Below, piece by piece: positions 62,472-64,000 of a stretch of DNA of 64,000 nt (its first letter is position 1; each line of letters begins with the position of its first letter). A program made the position numbers and the translations under genes. A model generated the notes under the pieces. The model worked only from the letters and a program-made list of their open reading frames with translations. It made no database searches and had not been told where the DNA came from. Location of the stretch: the NCBI GenBank assembly GCA_028564705.1, contig JAPXFQ010000364.1, positions 186,001 to 250,000 of the forward strand. Direction: 5' to 3'. The stretch comes from Apricaphanius iberus. Its lineage: Eukaryota > Chordata > Actinopteri > Cyprinodontiformes > Aphaniidae.

Positions 62472-63376
62472 TGGGGTCGGGCCCTTGATTCCGTTCTGTG
62501 GGACACGGTTGCCGATGTGGAGCTTAAGGGTTGGTGGTGACTGCGGGGAGGTCCTTGGGGGTGGGTCCGCTTGCGGTTCGGCGGTAGGTGCCGTGACCCT
62601 CGCCTGGGGTGGGACTTTGGGGGCTTTGTGTGGTGACTCCTAGTGGCTGCATGCGGCGCCTTAGAGGGGTCGTGCTGGCGGACACGGGTTACTGGCCTGG
62701 TGCTGTGCTGCTCTGGGGGGGTCTGGGCTGGGCCTGGGGCTCGGGGTTCTGGGGCGGCGTGCCCCCCGGCTGGGGCCCTGGCTGGGGCTTGGCCGGGGGG
62801 GCCGCTGCCGTCGGTGCCGGCTGGGGGGGGGCTGTGGTCGGCCGGTGGTTGGCGGGCGCTGCTGCCCTTTCCATCTCCCCGGGCTGGTTCTTGTCGCTTG
62901 CTCCCCGGTGGCCGCTTGCCGCGTCCGGGCGTCGGCGAGAGGCCGTGGCGGGTGGCCGGCGTCTCCGGGCCCGATCGGCTATATTGACACTGGACATGGC
63001 TCCTGGGTCTTGGTCTTAGCCCTCGCGGGGGTGCTGGGGTGGGGGGCTCTGGCCGGTGTTGGTCGGCCTCCACGGTGACTGACCAGTTGGTGGGGTGTGG
63101 GCTGGTGGGTGGACGTGCTGGGTTCTGTTGCCACCCGGCCATCGGGCGGTAGTAGCAAGGCTGGAGGATGTCGGCCTGGGGATTGGCCGCCCGGGACTTC
63201 GGTCTGCTCACGGGCCTGGCGCGGCATGTCCGGGGTACCCGAGTCGGTGGTGCGCCGGGTTCCGGCCTCGGCCCGGGGGTCCTCGGACGCTGGCGGTGCC
63301 TGGGGCGTCTCTTATTGGCGGGGAGGCTTTTTACCATCTAGCACAGGCGCTCTTTTTAACGGGGTGCGCTTGGGAC

Positions 63377-63409
63377 GGGAGGGGGGAGGGCGTTGAGGGT
63401 GAGGGGGGG
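63377..63409 (+). other. G-quadruplex-type tract in the LINE 3' region
   Basis: Five clusters of at least three G separated by 1-7 bases occur within 33 bp ('ggga', 'ggggggaggg', 'gagggtgaggggggg'), fitting the usual G4 rule. A G-rich 3' UTR tract is a known feature of mammalian L1, so this may be a functional parallel. Confidence 0.7.
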
Positions 63410-63872
63410 CTAAACTCAACCTGGGTGTCTAGTGACATGTGTTTTGTTAGCAGTGTGAATGTTGGGAAGGATTTAGGTATGCCCCTGGCATGGGGGCTGG
63501 TGGATTGCCGGGGCCCCCATGGGGCTCGGCGGTACCGCTGCCGTGGGCCCCGACTGGACGTGCTGGGGCCTCCCACCCCTGGTGGATCGGGCCGAACGGG
63601 GGTGCCTATTGGAGTCAGCAGGGGAGCTGGCTCCCTGGGGTTGGCAATGGTCACCCCAGTTATTTTCTCCCCATCCCCATGCCTCTGTCCACCTGCTCCT
63701 TCATTCTACCATTCACAAGGCCTTGGGACGTGGGCACGTCACTGGGGTGCGGGATGGAGCTTCCGTCTTCGCTACCCGGTGGCGGCCTGGGTCCCGATTT
63801 TATTGAGCAACTTAGACACTACACTTGCAACATTTACAGGGAACGCACATGTAGGGACCTGGCGGTGTGGCG

Positions 63873-63913
63873 CCACAGGCGAGGCCCCCCCGTTGTGGGG
63901 GCCTCGCCTGTGG
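63873..63913 (+). other. Strong hairpin near the LINE 3' region
   Basis: The left arm 'ccacaggcgaggccccc' (63873-63889) is perfectly complementary to 'gggggcctcgcctgtgg' (63897-63913) around a 7-base loop. With G-T wobbles the stem extends to about 21 bp outward. GC-rich, so very stable in RNA. Confidence 0.9.
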
Positions 63914-64000
63914 TGCCGGCACCCACTGGTTAAACGCATCTAGACACTGAGGGCCCGGGGGGGGAGATGGGGGTACCCGGCAGTATTCCCATGTCCCCCC

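Larger units (their letters stand above)
57400..64000 (+). mobile_element. Near-complete L1/Tx1-type LINE, both ORFs intact
   Basis: A long non-LTR retrotransposon lies on the plus strand, antisense to diaph3. In order it has a short 5' UTR (start approximate), ORF1 (57535-58320), a 401-bp pyrimidine-rich spacer, ORF2 (58722-62471) and a GC-rich 3' region that reaches the window end. Neither ORF contains a stop or frameshift, which suggests recent insertion. The 3' terminus and any target-site duplication lie outside the window. The body is AT-rich, and composition flips sharply to G-rich within tens of bases of the ORF2 stop. Confidence 0.88.
62472..64000 (+). other. GC-rich, G-skewed 3' region of the LINE
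   Basis: Immediately after the ORF2 stop the sequence becomes very GC-rich with long G runs on the sense strand. No homology to a protein was recognised. Open frames up to 289 codons exist on both strands, an expected effect of the composition. A G-quadruplex-type tract lies at 63377-63409 and a hairpin at 63873-63913. The element's 3' terminus is not visible. Confidence 0.7.

Noticed and set aside
62468..63337. Minus-strand 289-codon open frame, Pro/Arg-rich
   Set aside because: It lies wholly in the GC-rich 3' region of the LINE, where stops are scarce in all frames. It is low complexity with no recognisable domain.
63095..63943. Plus-strand 282-codon open frame, Gly/Trp-rich
   Set aside because: Same composition effect. 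It overlaps other long frames on both strands and crosses the hairpin.

Overview
This window looks like vertebrate, most probably teleost fish, nuclear DNA. It is AT-rich and intron-dominated. It carries spliced exons with vertebrate splice signals, a tRNA-derived fish SINE, L2-type and Tx1/L1-type LINE remnants, Tc1 and hAT transposons, and (CA)n/(AT)n microsatellites. I see no bacterial or viral gene, CRISPR array or true tRNA/rRNA gene.

The only host gene I recognise lies on the minus strand: a diaphanous-related formin, best matched to DIAPH3. Eight exons run from about 48.7 kb down to 2.3 kb, with consistent reading phases at every junction. They encode most of the actin-nucleating FH2 domain and the basic helix that precedes the autoinhibitory DAD. 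The DAD and tail exons lie beyond coordinate 1. The 5' exons (GTPase-binding domain, DID, FH1 and the start of FH2) were not found and presumably lie beyond 64 kb. The intron between the last two FH2 exons (17727 down to 14299) has the signature of a minor-spliceosome (U12, AT-AC) intron. A candidate in-frame 33-nt microexon sits upstream of the first recognised FH2 exon.

The introns are full of mobile elements. Intron 2425-14133 holds a SINE, an L2-type tail and two TIR elements. Around 17.9-26.5 kb there is a LINE 3' fragment. Around 26.8-27.4 kb one hAT-like element has another nested inside it. Intron 32200-41480 holds a hAT MITE with a perfect 8-bp target duplication, a foldback element of about 1.85 kb with arms of roughly 640-690 bp, a GC-rich open block of unknown origin cut by a SINE, and an 0.83-kb hAT-like element. 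Further up are a pogo/mariner-like MITE, a second full copy of a TIR family first seen at 9.6 kb, a decayed L1 fragment, a decayed Tc1-like transposase and a second LINE tail.

From about 57.4 kb to the window end lies a nearly complete plus-strand L1/Tx1-type LINE with two uninterrupted ORFs: ORF1, 261 aa from its first ATG, and ORF2, 1249 aa with endonuclease, reverse transcriptase and C-terminal zinc-knuckle-like motif. Its 3' region of at least 1.5 kb abruptly becomes very GC-rich, with G-quadruplex-type tracts and a near-perfect 17-21 bp hairpin. It is antisense to diaph3. Whether it lies in a diaph3 intron depends on upstream exons outside the window.
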